Source: CAYRPN01 sp964426135
GTDB lineage: Bacteria; Planctomycetota; Phycisphaerae; Phycisphaerales; Phycisphaeraceae
Direction of reading: 5' to 3'
Length of the DNA stretch: 52,312 nucleotides
Assembly: GCA_964426135.1 (NCBI GenBank)
Contig: CAYRPN010000029.1
Coordinates: forward strand, 1-52,312
Positions 15,477 to 24,679 of this stretch are shown here, one piece after another; position 1 is the stretch's first letter, and each line of letters starts with the position of its first letter. The notes under the pieces were generated by a model. The model had not been told where the DNA came from. It did not search any database and saw only the letters and a list, made by a program, of their open reading frames with translations. The position numbers and the translations under genes were made by a program.

Positions 15477-16952
15477 ATGAATGCTTCTGGAACAACTCGC
15501 TTCGCGTCACGCCGCGATTTTCTCTTTCACGCCGGCGGTGGTCTGGGCGGCGTGGCCCTCGCCGCGCTGTTGTCGCGCGATGGCTTGATTTCACGCGCCC
15601 ACGGCGCCGACGCTGCTTCCAACCCGCTCGCGCCGAGGTCGCCGCGCTTCGCCGCGACCGCCAAGCGCGTCATCGTGATCTTCTGCCCCGGCGGCATGAG
15701 TCAGGTGGACACGTTCGACTACAAGCCGGAATTGGAGAAGCGCGCGGGTAAACCGTTCGATCCCACGGGCAAGCTCCAGTTCTTCGCGTCCAAGCCCGGC
15801 AACTGCCAGCCTAGCTACTGGAAGTTTCGTCAGCACGGCCAATGCGGTCGCTGGATGTCCGATCTGTTTCCCAAGCTTGCGGGCTGCGTCGATGAGATGG
15901 CGTTCATCTATTCGATGCACAGCCGCACCGCGCTGCACGGCCCCGGCTGTTTCATGATGAACACGGGCTACATTCTGCCGGGGTTTCCTTCGTTCGGCTC
16001 GTGGGTGACCTACGGTCTGGGCAGTGAGACGGACAATCTACCTGCGTTCGTGGTGCTGCCCGATCCGCGCGGGCTCCCGCCGGGGGGGCCGCTGAACTGG
16101 GGCGCGGGTTTTCTGCCGGCGGTGCATCAGGGCACGACGCTGCGCGTGGGCCATGCGGGTGAAGACCTGATCGCCGACCTGTTTCCGCCGCGCGACATGA
16201 AGGCGGTCACGCCGCAGGGCGAAAAAGCCGGGCGTGATTTTCTGGAGACGCTGAATCGCCGCCACGCTTCACAGCGCGAGGGCAACACGGAATTGGACGC
16301 GCGCATCGCGGCGTATGAATTGGCCGCCCGGCTGCAATTGAGCGCCCCGCAGATCAACGATCTGGCGGGCGAGTCGCAGGCGACGAAGGATCTTTACCAA
16401 CTCGATCATCCCGAAGTCGGCCCGTTCGGCAGGCAGTGCCTGCTGGCTCGGCGCATGGTCGAGCGCGGCGTGCGCTTCGTCCAGCTTTTCTGCGGCGCGG
16501 AGAACACAACCGCCAAGAAGATTCGCCCCAACTGGGATTCGCACGAAGACCTGCCCCGCGATCACGGCTACTGGGGCCAGATCCTCGACGGCGGCGCGTC
16601 GGCGCTGCTGCGCGATCTGAAGCAGCGCGGCCTGCTCGATGACACGCTGGTGATCTGCACCACGGAGTTCGGCAGGCAACCCGGCGCGCAGGCAGGCAAG
16701 GGCCGGGACCACAACGCCGGTGCGTTCACCGCGTGGCTGGCGGGCGGCGGCGTCAAGGGCGGCACGAGCATCGGCGCGACGGATGAACTGGGATTCAAGG
16801 CCGCGGTCGATCCGATGTACTGCTACGACCTGCACGCAACCGCGCTGCACCTCCTGGGCCTCGATCACGAGAAGCTGAGTTTCTATCACAACGGCCTGGA
16901 GCGCCGGCTCACCGATGTGCATGGCCACGTGATTCGCCCCATTCTCGCGTGA
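15477..16952 (+). CDS. DUF1501 (sulfatase-like fold) exported protein
   Basis: The 491-residue protein begins with a twin-arginine-like signal (TRFASRRDFLFHAGGGLGGV, then ALAALL). The body is a DUF1501 domain, which belongs to the alkaline-phosphatase/sulfatase-like fold: KRVIVIFCPGGMSQVDTFDYKPEL is the family opening, MNTGYILPGFPSFGSWVTYGLG lies in the middle, and LVICTTEFGRQPGA plus GRDHNAGAFTAWLAGGGVKGG lie near the C-terminal metal-site region. The last segment, DLHATALHLLGLDHEKL, is also characteristic. It follows the DUF1549/DUF1553 gene, its usual partner, and the two products are thought to act together outside the cytoplasmic membrane. No ribosome site is evident, so the exact start is tentative. 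The biochemical function is not established for the family. Confidence 0.92.
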   Translation: MNASGTTRFASRRDFLFHAGGGLGGVALAALLSRDGLISRAHGADAASNPLAPRSPRFAATAKRVIVIFCPGGMSQVDTFDYKPELEKRAGKPFDPTGKLQFFASKPGNCQPSYWKFRQHGQCGRWMSDLFPKLAGCVDEMAFIYSMHSRTALHGPGCFMMNTGYILPGFPSFGSWVTYGLGSETDNLPAFVVLPDPRGLPPGGPLNWGAGFLPAVHQGTTLRVGHAGEDLIADLFPPRDMKAVTPQGEKAGRDFLETLNRRHASQREGNTELDARIAAYELAARLQLSAPQINDLAGESQATKDLYQLDHPEVGPFGRQCLLARRMVERGVRFVQLFCGAENTTAKKIRPNWDSHEDLPRDHGYWGQILDGGASALLRDLKQRGLLDDTLVICTTEFGRQPGAQAGKGRDHNAGAFTAWLAGGGVKGGTSIGATDELGFKAAVDPMYCYDLHATALHLLGLDHEKLSFYHNGLERRLTDVHGHVIRPILA

Positions 16953-17020
16953 TGCGGTGAGCCATGCCCGTCGTCCGGCCGGCCGATGCAGCCATTTCGT
17001 TTGACGCTTCCCGCAGCCCT

Positions 17021-17051
17021 GTCTATCATTTCATCCGGATAGACTGATGAA
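17021..17051. promoter_or_regulatory. Overlapping inverted repeats at the SahR-like start codon
   Basis: GTCTATC (17021-17027) and GATAGAC (17038-17044) form a perfect 7-bp inverted repeat with a 10-base spacer. A second perfect inverted repeat, TTCATC (17030-17035) and GATGAA (17046-17051), also has a 10-base spacer and overlaps the first and the start codon. The position suits autoregulation by an ArsR-family dimer. Confidence 0.5.
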
Positions 17052-18006
17052 TCCAGAAACCGCCCAACCCGCCGCCTTGCTCCAGTGGATGGACAGCCTC
17101 GCCGATGCCACCCGGCTGCGGCTGCTGCGGTTGCTGGAGGAGCACGAACTGGGTGTCGTGGATTTGTGCGCCGTCCTGCAGATGCCGCAGAGCACGGTGA
17201 GCCGACACTTGAAGGTGCTCGCGGACGAGGGCTGGGTCGTCAGCCGGCGCCGCGGCACGATGAACCGCTACGCACTGGCGGCCGCCGAGTTGCCGCAGGC
17301 GGCGCGGAAGTTGTGGGCGCTGGCGCGCGAGCAGACGGACCACTGGCCCGCGCTCAAGCAGGACGAACTTCGCCTGCAACGCCGACTGCAACAGCACTCG
17401 CCCGACGCGAAGACGTTCTTCGCCAGCACCGCGGGCCAATGGGAGAAACTTCGCCGGGATCTGTACGGCGAGAAATTCCTTGTTTCCGTGCTTGCCGCCC
17501 TCACGCCCAGCAACTGGACCATCGCGGACCTCGGTTGCGGCACGGGCCAGCTCGTGGCGGAACTGTCGCCGCACGTGAAGCGGGTGATTGGGGTGGACGT
17601 GTCCCCCGCCATGCTCAAGGCCGCCGGCAAACGCATCGGCAACGCGAGGAATGTGGAGCTTCGCGAAGGCGACGTGCAGAAGCTGCCCCTGGCAGCGGGA
17701 TGCTGCGACGCGGCGCTGATGCTGCTCGTGCTGACGTACGTGGATGATCCGGCCGCCGCTCTGCGGGAGATGGCCCGCATTCTGAAGCCCGGCGGTGAAG
17801 CGGTGATCGTCGATCTGCTGCATCATGACCGCGAGGATTTCCGCCGCGATCTGGAGCAGCGCTGGCCGGGATTTGCAACCAGCCGGCTTATTGAAGAAAT
17901 GAACGGCGCGGGCTTCGACGACGTCGTGTGCCAGCCACTGCAACCTGAGCCGCAGGCGAAAGGCCCCGCCCTGCTGCTGGCGACAGGTTTGAAGAGAAGA
18001 GCGTGA
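17047..18006 (+). CDS. ArsR-family regulator fused to a SAM-dependent methyltransferase domain (SahR-like)
   Basis: The 319-residue, two-domain protein starts with a winged helix of the ArsR family (about 8-95): LADATRLRLLRLLEEHELGVVDLCAVLQMPQSTVSRHLKVLADEGWV. The recognition helix STVSRHLKVL is clear and there are no arsenic- or metal-type cysteines. The second half (about 145-300) is a class I methyltransferase fold with IADLGCGTGQLV, GVDVSPAML and EGDVQKLPLA, so it should bind SAM or S-adenosylhomocysteine. This layout matches SahR, an ArsR-type repressor of the methionine cycle that responds to S-adenosylhomocysteine. The next gene, 92 bases downstream on the same strand, is adenosylhomocysteinase, which strongly supports that role. 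A free-standing methyltransferase activity remains possible. Overlapping inverted repeats at its start suggest autoregulation. Confidence 0.85.
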   Translation: MNPETAQPAALLQWMDSLADATRLRLLRLLEEHELGVVDLCAVLQMPQSTVSRHLKVLADEGWVVSRRRGTMNRYALAAAELPQAARKLWALAREQTDHWPALKQDELRLQRRLQQHSPDAKTFFASTAGQWEKLRRDLYGEKFLVSVLAALTPSNWTIADLGCGTGQLVAELSPHVKRVIGVDVSPAMLKAAGKRIGNARNVELREGDVQKLPLAAGCCDAALMLLVLTYVDDPAAALREMARILKPGGEAVIVDLLHHDREDFRRDLEQRWPGFATSRLIEEMNGAGFDDVVCQPLQPEPQAKGPALLLATGLKRRA

Positions 18007-18037
18007 CGCTGGAATTGCGATGCGTTGGGAACCCCGT

Positions 18038-18067
18038 TTGACTTGCACCTTAGAAAAAGCCGATAAA
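18038..18067 (+). promoter_or_regulatory. Candidate sigma-70 promoter of ahcY
   Basis: TTGACT (18038-18043), an 18-base spacer and GATAAA (18062-18067) lie about 30 bases before the ahcY start codon. The short leader leaves no room for an S-adenosylhomocysteine riboswitch, and none was recognised. Confidence 0.4.
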
Positions 18068-18098
18068 CCCGTATTCCATCAACCCCGGAGCGTTTTGA

Positions 18099-19613
<1,515 letters not shown>

Positions 19614-19644
19614 TCGATTGAGTATTGCATTCGTACAGAAGCTC

Positions 19645-19677
19645 AAAGCCCAGGCATTGCCATGCCTGGGTTTTGGG
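19645..19677. repeat. REP-like palindrome 1 (CCCAGGCAT-tgcc-ATGCCTGGG)
   Basis: Arms CCCAGGCAT (19649-19657) and ATGCCTGGG (19662-19670) enclose the spacer TGCC, with imperfect AAAG/TTTT extensions. It lies between ahcY and the 3' end of the transposase gene. The same core occurs at 20103 and 20613. Confidence 0.92.
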
Positions 19678-19719
19678 CGATTGATCGCTGGAGGGTTCGG
19701 GCACCCGGCGAATCGTGCA

Positions 19720-20535
19720 TTACTCCGACCGCTCTTCACTTGCAGAGTCATCCTTCTCAAACGCGTTCCCCAATGTCGCCTTCTCCTCCTCGGTCATTTG
19801 CGACAGAATGATCGACCAGAGCACGCCGCCCTCCTCGACGTGGTCGCGGAGGTACTGCACGACGTTGAGTTGATGCCGGCGATCCCTGATCGGCTCGACC
19901 TTGCAGCGCACGGCCCACAAGCCGCCGTCGACGCCCATGCCGTTCTCTCGCGCGATGTGCGAAGCGTGCTTCTTGGCAAGCCCCACCATTTGTCGCGGGC
20001 GCGGATCGATCTGCACGGGTCGCTTGTGCAACGGGCCGTGGCGCGGAGAGACCCGCGGCGGGGGAATCAGGCGCGGCGTCGTGGGTGGGGAAGGTAGCTG
20101 CTCCGAAAGCCCAGGCATTGCCATGCCTGGGCTTTCGGGGATGCCTGGGACTTCGGGCATGCCTGGGCTTTCGGAGGTTGCGTCGATCCAGGGCGTGAAT
20201 CGCGCCAGGCCGTGGAAGTGCTTTTCGGTCACGACCCACTCGACGACTTCGACCTGCTCTCGCAAGAGTCGCTCGACCATGGCGCGGCAGGCCAACCGGC
20301 GCTGTTCGATCGTCAAGATCACCGGCGGGCGCTTCATCGCATGCTGCGACGCGGCCTGCTCCTTTCGATACTTCCCTTCGGGTGGCGGTTGCTTGTAGTC
20401 GCCCTGGACGTGATCGCGGTGATGCCGGGTGCGGAAGCCGCGGTCATCGCCTGGCAGCCACGTGCCGTAGGTGTTGCCCATCACATGACACCAGTGCCGC
20501 CAACCGGTGCCGATGAGGGGTTGGTTGGAGTCCAT
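19720..20535 (-). CDS. RAYT-like Y1/HUH transposase
   Basis: The 271-residue protein of the single-strand transposase (Y1, IS200-like) superfamily begins with MGNTYGTWLPGDDRGFRTRH and YKQPPPEGKYRKEQ, typical of the planctomycete group. The metal-binding HUH motif is HFHGLARF near residues 106-113 in VVTEKHFHGLARF. KKHASHIARENGM precedes a likely catalytic tyrosine in QYLRDHV near residue 227. Such enzymes nick and rejoin single-stranded DNA at hairpins; REP-associated members act on dispersed palindromes. Here matching palindromes lie 43 bases past its stop, inside the gene and 78 bases before its start. Residues about 120-145 (PESPGM, PEVPGI, PESPGM, then AMPGLSEQ) are encoded by that internal copy. 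ATG 20535 was chosen; the longer frame starts inside a palindrome. Activity is unproven. Confidence 0.85.
   Translation of the reverse strand: MDSNQPLIGTGWRHWCHVMGNTYGTWLPGDDRGFRTRHHRDHVQGDYKQPPPEGKYRKEQAASQHAMKRPPVILTIEQRRLACRAMVERLLREQVEVVEWVVTEKHFHGLARFTPWIDATSESPGMPEVPGIPESPGMAMPGLSEQLPSPPTTPRLIPPPRVSPRHGPLHKRPVQIDPRPRQMVGLAKKHASHIARENGMGVDGGLWAVRCKVEPIRDRRHQLNVVQYLRDHVEEGGVLWSIILSQMTEEEKATLGNAFEKDDSASEERSE
20103..20176. repeat. REP-like palindrome 2, inside the transposase gene
   Basis: Perfect 16-bp arms (20103-20118 and 20123-20138, beginning CCGAAAGCCC and ending GGGCTTTCGG) enclose TGCC. The right arm is then repeated in tandem with 18-bp period at 20123, 20141 and 20159, giving six-residue repeats in the protein. 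Confidence 0.93.
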
Positions 20536-20612
20536 GGTTGGAACGTAGCAAGTTTTTGCATTTGGATCAAGAGAAAGGTCAGAACTCTCAACGGAACATT
20601 TGAGGTTTTCTG

Positions 20613-20709
20613 CCCAAAGCCCAGGCATTGCCATGCCTGGGCTTTGGGCTTTGTGCTCTGGGGCTTTGTGCTCTGGGGCTTTGTGCTCTGGGCTTTGTGC
20701 TCTGGGCTT
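20613..20709. repeat. REP-like palindrome 3 with GGGCTTTGTGCTCTG tandem array
   Basis: Perfect 16-bp arms (20613-20628 and 20633-20648) enclose TGCC. The right arm runs into four tandem copies of GGGCTTTGTGCTCTG (15, 15, 15 and 14 bases, 20646-20704). The unit begins with the same GGGCTTT as the palindrome arm. It ends 22 bases before the isomerase start codon. Confidence 0.92.
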
Positions 20710-20730
20710 TCACGATAGGATGCATGCACC

Positions 20731-21687
20731 ATGGCACATCACCCATCAGCAGCGATTCATCCGCCTGCGATTCATCCATCAACGATCCATCCATCGCGCC
20801 GCGATCTGCTCGCCGTCGCCGGCGCGGTGGCGGCACTCGGCGCCGTCCGTGCCGATGCGCGTGCCGCGGAACCGGCCGCGAAGGAGATTCCTGAGTCGGT
20901 CATCACGCACGGCAAGATCAAGCAATCGCTCATGGGCTGGTGCTTCAACCCGATGCCCACGGAGGAACTGGCTCGCAAGGCGAAAGCCCTGGGCCTCGTC
21001 GCCATCGAAGGCATCGACGCCAAGCATTACCCGCTCTGCAAAGAGCTCGGCCTGAAGATCGCACTGGTGAGCAGTCACGGTTTCGCCAAAGGCCCGTGCG
21101 ATCCGGCAAACCGCGAGATGGTCGTGAAGACATTGCGCGAGCGCATCGACCTCGCCGCCGAGGTCGGCTCGCCCAGCGTCATCACCTTCACCGGCATGCG
21201 CGTCAAGGGACTGACCGACGAACAGATGTCGCAGAACTGCGTCGATGCATTCAAGGAAGTCATCGGCCACGCGGAGAAGAAGAAGATCAACCTCTGCCTG
21301 GAGCACCTGAACACGCGCGACAACACGCATCCGATGAAGGGCCACCCCGGCTACTTCGGCGACAACGTCGAGCACTGCGTCGATCTCATCAAACGCGTCG
21401 GCTCGCCGAACATGAAACTGCTCTTCGACATCTATCACGTGCAGATCATGCACGGCGACGTGATCCGGCGGATCAACCAGCACAAGGACGTGATCGGCCA
21501 CTACCACACCGCGGGCGTGCCGGGCCGGGCGGAACTCGATGAGAAGCAGGAACTCAACTATCCCGCGATCATGAAGGCGATCCTGGCCACGGGATACGAG
21601 GGCTACGTCGCGCAGGAATTCATCCCCACCTGGCCGGACAAGATCGCGGCCCTGGCGCACGCGATGAAGCTTTGCGATGTGGCGTGA
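20731..21687 (+). CDS. Tat-exported sugar-phosphate isomerase/epimerase (TIM barrel)
   Basis: The 318-residue protein's unusual N-terminus, HHPSAAIHPPAIHPSTIHPS, comes from tandem GATTCATCC-like DNA and precedes a twin-arginine-type signal (SRRDLLAVAGAVAAL). The rest is an AP-endonuclease-family-2 TIM barrel as in hydroxypyruvate isomerase: LMGWCFNPMPTEELARKAKALGLVAIEG opens it. The acidic metal ligands are seen in LCLEHLNTRDN, LLFDIYHVQIMHGD and YVAQEFIP, with YHTAGVPGR between them. Members interconvert keto- and aldo-sugars or remodel inositols with a divalent metal; the substrate cannot be read here. AGGA lies about 10 bases before the ATG. The esterase gene follows on the same strand after 56 bases, so the two may form an operon. 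Confidence 0.88.
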   Translation: MAHHPSAAIHPPAIHPSTIHPSRRDLLAVAGAVAALGAVRADARAAEPAAKEIPESVITHGKIKQSLMGWCFNPMPTEELARKAKALGLVAIEGIDAKHYPLCKELGLKIALVSSHGFAKGPCDPANREMVVKTLRERIDLAAEVGSPSVITFTGMRVKGLTDEQMSQNCVDAFKEVIGHAEKKKINLCLEHLNTRDNTHPMKGHPGYFGDNVEHCVDLIKRVGSPNMKLLFDIYHVQIMHGDVIRRINQHKDVIGHYHTAGVPGRAELDEKQELNYPAIMKAILATGYEGYVAQEFIPTWPDKIAALAHAMKLCDVA

Positions 21688-21743
21688 GCACGCCGGCGCA
21701 CCGCCAACGTCATCGTTCACCATCGAATCACTCTGGAGCATTC

Positions 21744-23459
21744 ATGCATCGATTCGCGACCATCGTTCTCGCAATCGCGACCCTCTCCGCCCCATCGCTA
21801 TCCGCACAGGTCAAGCAGCCCGCACCGGCTGGCGACATCCCGAAGGGGACAGTCACCAAGTACACCTTCGACCAGAGCAAAATCTTCCCCGGCACCACGC
21901 GGGATTACTGGGTCTATGTGCCCAGGCAATATGACGGCACCAAGCCCGCATGCGTCTACGTGAATCAGGACGGAGTGCAGTTCAACGCGCCGCAGGTGTT
22001 CGACAAACTCATCGCCAGCGGAGACATGCCGGTGACCGTCGGTGTCTTCGTCATGCATGGGCGCGTCAAAGCCGCCGACGGCAAGGCGGCGCTGGATCGC
22101 TTCAATCGCAGCTACGAGTATGACGGCCTCGGCGATGCGTACGCACGGTTCCTGCTGGATGAACTGCTGCCGCATGTCGAGAAGGAGCACAGTCTCAAGC
22201 TGAGCAAGAACGGCAACGACCGCGCCATCGGCGGCGCCAGCAGCGGCGCGATCTGCGCCTTCACCGCCGCGTGGGAGCGGCCTGACGCATTCACGCGCGT
22301 GTTCAGCGCCATCGGCACGTACGTCGGCCTGCGCGGCGGCAACGAGTACCCCACGCTCATCCGCAAGGTCGAGCCGAAACCGATACGCATTTTTCTCCAG
22401 GACGGCAGCAAGGATCAGAACATCTACGGCGGCGACTGGTGGATGGCGAACCAGGAAATGCAGCGCGCCCTTGCATTCGCCGGCTATGAAGTGAACCACG
22501 AGTGGGGCGACGGCGGCCACAACGGCGACCACGCGACGCGACTGTTTCCCGAGGCGACGAAGTGGCTGTGGAAGGACTGGCCCGCGCCGGTGAAGGCCGG
22601 CGCGGGTTCGCCGCAGTTGAAGGAGATTTTGATCCCGGGTGAGAACTGGCAACTCGTGGGCGAGGGGTATCAGACGTTGTACGGCGCGGCTGTGAACAAG
22701 AAGGGCGAGGTTTTCTTCAGCGATGTATTCGGAGGGAAGACGTACCGGATCGATGTGGACGGAAAGGTGAACTTCTTTCCACTCGACAGTGAAGTCGGCC
22801 AGATTGCTTTCGGACCCGACGGCCTGCTTTATGGATTCAACAAGCAAGGCAAACTCGGCGCTTGGGACGCACAGGGCAAGCCGTCGGCCGTGCCTTTCGA
22901 CGTGAAGGCATACAGCCTTGTGGTGCGCGGCGATGGCGGGAAGTATCTCGTCAATGCCGACAGCACTTTCAATTCGACGAAGATCTGGTTCGTCAACGCG
23001 AAGGGAGAAGTTCGCGAGGTCGAATCGGAAGGGCCGCGCGGCGCCCATCACGTCGCGCTTTCACCGGATCAGTCGCTGCTTTATCTGGCGCAGACGAGTT
23101 CGCACTGGGTTCACAGTTACCAGGTGCAGCCCGATGGCACGCTCCTGCATCGGCAGAAGTACTACCACCTGCATGTGCCCGATACGTCGGACATGAGCGG
23201 CGCGGGGGGCATGTGCGTCGACCGCGACGGCCGACTGTACGTGGCGACGAACATGGGCATTCAGGTTTGTGACCAGGCGGGGCGGGTCAATTGCATCATC
23301 CCGGTTCCCGGTCGCGACTTGATGCGCGTGGTGCTGGGCGGGGCGAACTTCGACACGCTCTATGCCTGCTGCGGCGACAAGGTGTACAAGCGAAAGCTGA
23401 AGGTCAAGGGCGCCAACGCGTGGGACACGCCGAATAAACCGGCCGCGCCGAGGCTTTGA
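21744..23459 (+). CDS. Exported esterase fused to an SMP-30/gluconolactonase-like propeller
   Basis: The 571-residue protein has a signal peptide (MHRFATIVLAIATLSAPSLSAQ). Domain one (about 35-285) is an alpha/beta-hydrolase of the esterase-D/feruloyl-esterase type: DYWVYVPRQYDGTKPACVYVNQDG, nucleophile elbow GGASSGAICAF, then QDGSKDQNIYGGDW and EWGDGGHNGDHATRLFP, which supply the expected Asp and His. Domain two (about 300-571) is an SMP-30/gluconolactonase-like six-bladed propeller, with GEVFFSDVFGGKTYRID and AGGMCVDRDGRLYVATNMGIQV. Together they may remove ester groups from plant polymers and hydrolyse a lactone, in the periplasm. The start has GGAG at suitable distance. The gene stands between a TIM-barrel isomerase and a TolB-like gene, all on the plus strand. 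The fusion is known among planctomycetes, though substrates are unproven. Confidence 0.88.
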   Translation: MHRFATIVLAIATLSAPSLSAQVKQPAPAGDIPKGTVTKYTFDQSKIFPGTTRDYWVYVPRQYDGTKPACVYVNQDGVQFNAPQVFDKLIASGDMPVTVGVFVMHGRVKAADGKAALDRFNRSYEYDGLGDAYARFLLDELLPHVEKEHSLKLSKNGNDRAIGGASSGAICAFTAAWERPDAFTRVFSAIGTYVGLRGGNEYPTLIRKVEPKPIRIFLQDGSKDQNIYGGDWWMANQEMQRALAFAGYEVNHEWGDGGHNGDHATRLFPEATKWLWKDWPAPVKAGAGSPQLKEILIPGENWQLVGEGYQTLYGAAVNKKGEVFFSDVFGGKTYRIDVDGKVNFFPLDSEVGQIAFGPDGLLYGFNKQGKLGAWDAQGKPSAVPFDVKAYSLVVRGDGGKYLVNADSTFNSTKIWFVNAKGEVREVESEGPRGAHHVALSPDQSLLYLAQTSSHWVHSYQVQPDGTLLHRQKYYHLHVPDTSDMSGAGGMCVDRDGRLYVATNMGIQVCDQAGRVNCIIPVPGRDLMRVVLGGANFDTLYACCGDKVYKRKLKVKGANAWDTPNKPAAPRL

Positions 23460-23545
23460 CTGATCGCCCACGCTTTTCAGGTGCATCCGGTCAGGGATCA
23501 TGATGGTAGGCTAAGGGCGCGGTCACTCTTATTCTGGAGTTCGCC

Positions 23546-24661
23546 ATGTCTATCCGTCGCATCAAGCTTTCCCGCATCGAGCGTCTGCTTCGCGGTCTCG
23601 GTCTGGCCAGTCGATATGGATCCCCGGCGGTCATCGCGGCGATGCTCGGCTGCGTCCCCGAAATGCAGCAGATTTCCATCTCGCCTGACGGCCGATACGT
23701 GGTCGTGCCCGCCACGGCCCAGGGCGGATTCGTTCCACACTTCGACAGCAGCACGGATCAGAACGCCGTGCCGCGCCTCGTGGTGGTCGATCTGAAAGAC
23801 AACACCGTCGTCGCCAATCTGGTGCTGACGAAGCCTGCACTTTGGATCAGCAACGTCGGCGAAACCGCGGCCTTCCTGTCCGAGGAAGGCGGCAAATCCA
23901 TCGTCGTCATCCACACCGGCGGCGGCAAGACCCATCGTATCGAAGACGCCACGCTCCCCTCGCTGTCCCACGACGGCAAGCGCATTGTCTATTCCAAGAC
24001 ATCCGGCGGCACCAATGAAATAACCGGCGATTTGATGCTCTACGACATCGCCGCCGACAAGACCACCGACCTGAAAGTGAAGGGCGGCTACGGACAGATT
24101 TCACCCGACGGCAAGCGCGTCCTCTTCGCCCACCGCGATGGCGATGGTGACGATTCCAAATGGACGCTCAGCGTCATTGCGATCGACGGCAGCGGGAAGA
24201 AGGAAATCTCCAGGATCGATCCGGAGACCGGCAAGCTCTTCGTGCCGCGATGGGTGGATGACGGCAGCGTGATCTATCGCACTCGCACCGACAAGTCGCC
24301 GACGGATGGCGAGTTGTTCGTCAGCGACCTGGCGGGCAAAGTGGAGCAGATCACCGACACGGATGAGGACGACGTGAATCCGCGGATCGTCGGACCCGGA
24401 CGGATCCTCTACGGGCGGCAGCCCACCGACGGCAGCGGCGAAACGGCCCTGAAGCATGCTGAGATCTGGGTCGCGGAAAAGAAGGCCGGCAAATGGGAGC
24501 ACCGCGCCCTGGGCCACAAGGCGTTCGCCTTCACCGCGGTGGGAGATCGGCTCATCATGGTGGGCGACAACGATGGCAAGATCATCGAGACCAGCATCGC
24601 TGATCCGACGAAGACCCGCAGCTTGTCGGAAGTGATCGCGAAGAAGTTCGAGGCGAAGTGA
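23546..24661 (+). CDS. TolB-like/PD40 beta-propeller protein
   Basis: The 371-residue protein is built of WD40-like PD40 repeats. The signature xSPDGxxxxxxx appears as ISISPDGRYVVVPA, LSHDGKRIVYSKT, ISPDGKRVLFAHRDGDGDD and VNPRIVGPGRILYG. The N-terminus (MSIRRIKLSRIERLLRGLGL, then AVIAAMLGCVPEM) is weakly hydrophobic and contains LGC, which could be a poor lipobox, so localisation is uncertain. TolB-like propellers usually bind proteins or glycans outside the cytoplasm; no catalytic motif is seen. CTGGAG precedes the ATG at good spacing. It follows the esterase gene with an 86-base gap on the same strand and faces the aminotransferase gene tail to tail with only 18 bases between. Confidence 0.8.
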   Translation: MSIRRIKLSRIERLLRGLGLASRYGSPAVIAAMLGCVPEMQQISISPDGRYVVVPATAQGGFVPHFDSSTDQNAVPRLVVVDLKDNTVVANLVLTKPALWISNVGETAAFLSEEGGKSIVVIHTGGGKTHRIEDATLPSLSHDGKRIVYSKTSGGTNEITGDLMLYDIAADKTTDLKVKGGYGQISPDGKRVLFAHRDGDGDDSKWTLSVIAIDGSGKKEISRIDPETGKLFVPRWVDDGSVIYRTRTDKSPTDGELFVSDLAGKVEQITDTDEDDVNPRIVGPGRILYGRQPTDGSGETALKHAEIWVAEKKAGKWEHRALGHKAFAFTAVGDRLIMVGDNDGKIIETSIADPTKTRSLSEVIAKKFEAK

Positions 24662-24679
24662 GGCCGCTCGGCCTGCATC

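Noticed and set aside
18007..18098. S-adenosylhomocysteine riboswitch before ahcY
   Set aside because: Only 92 bases, with a promoter-like pair within about 30 bases of the start codon; no pseudoknot-type conserved core seen.
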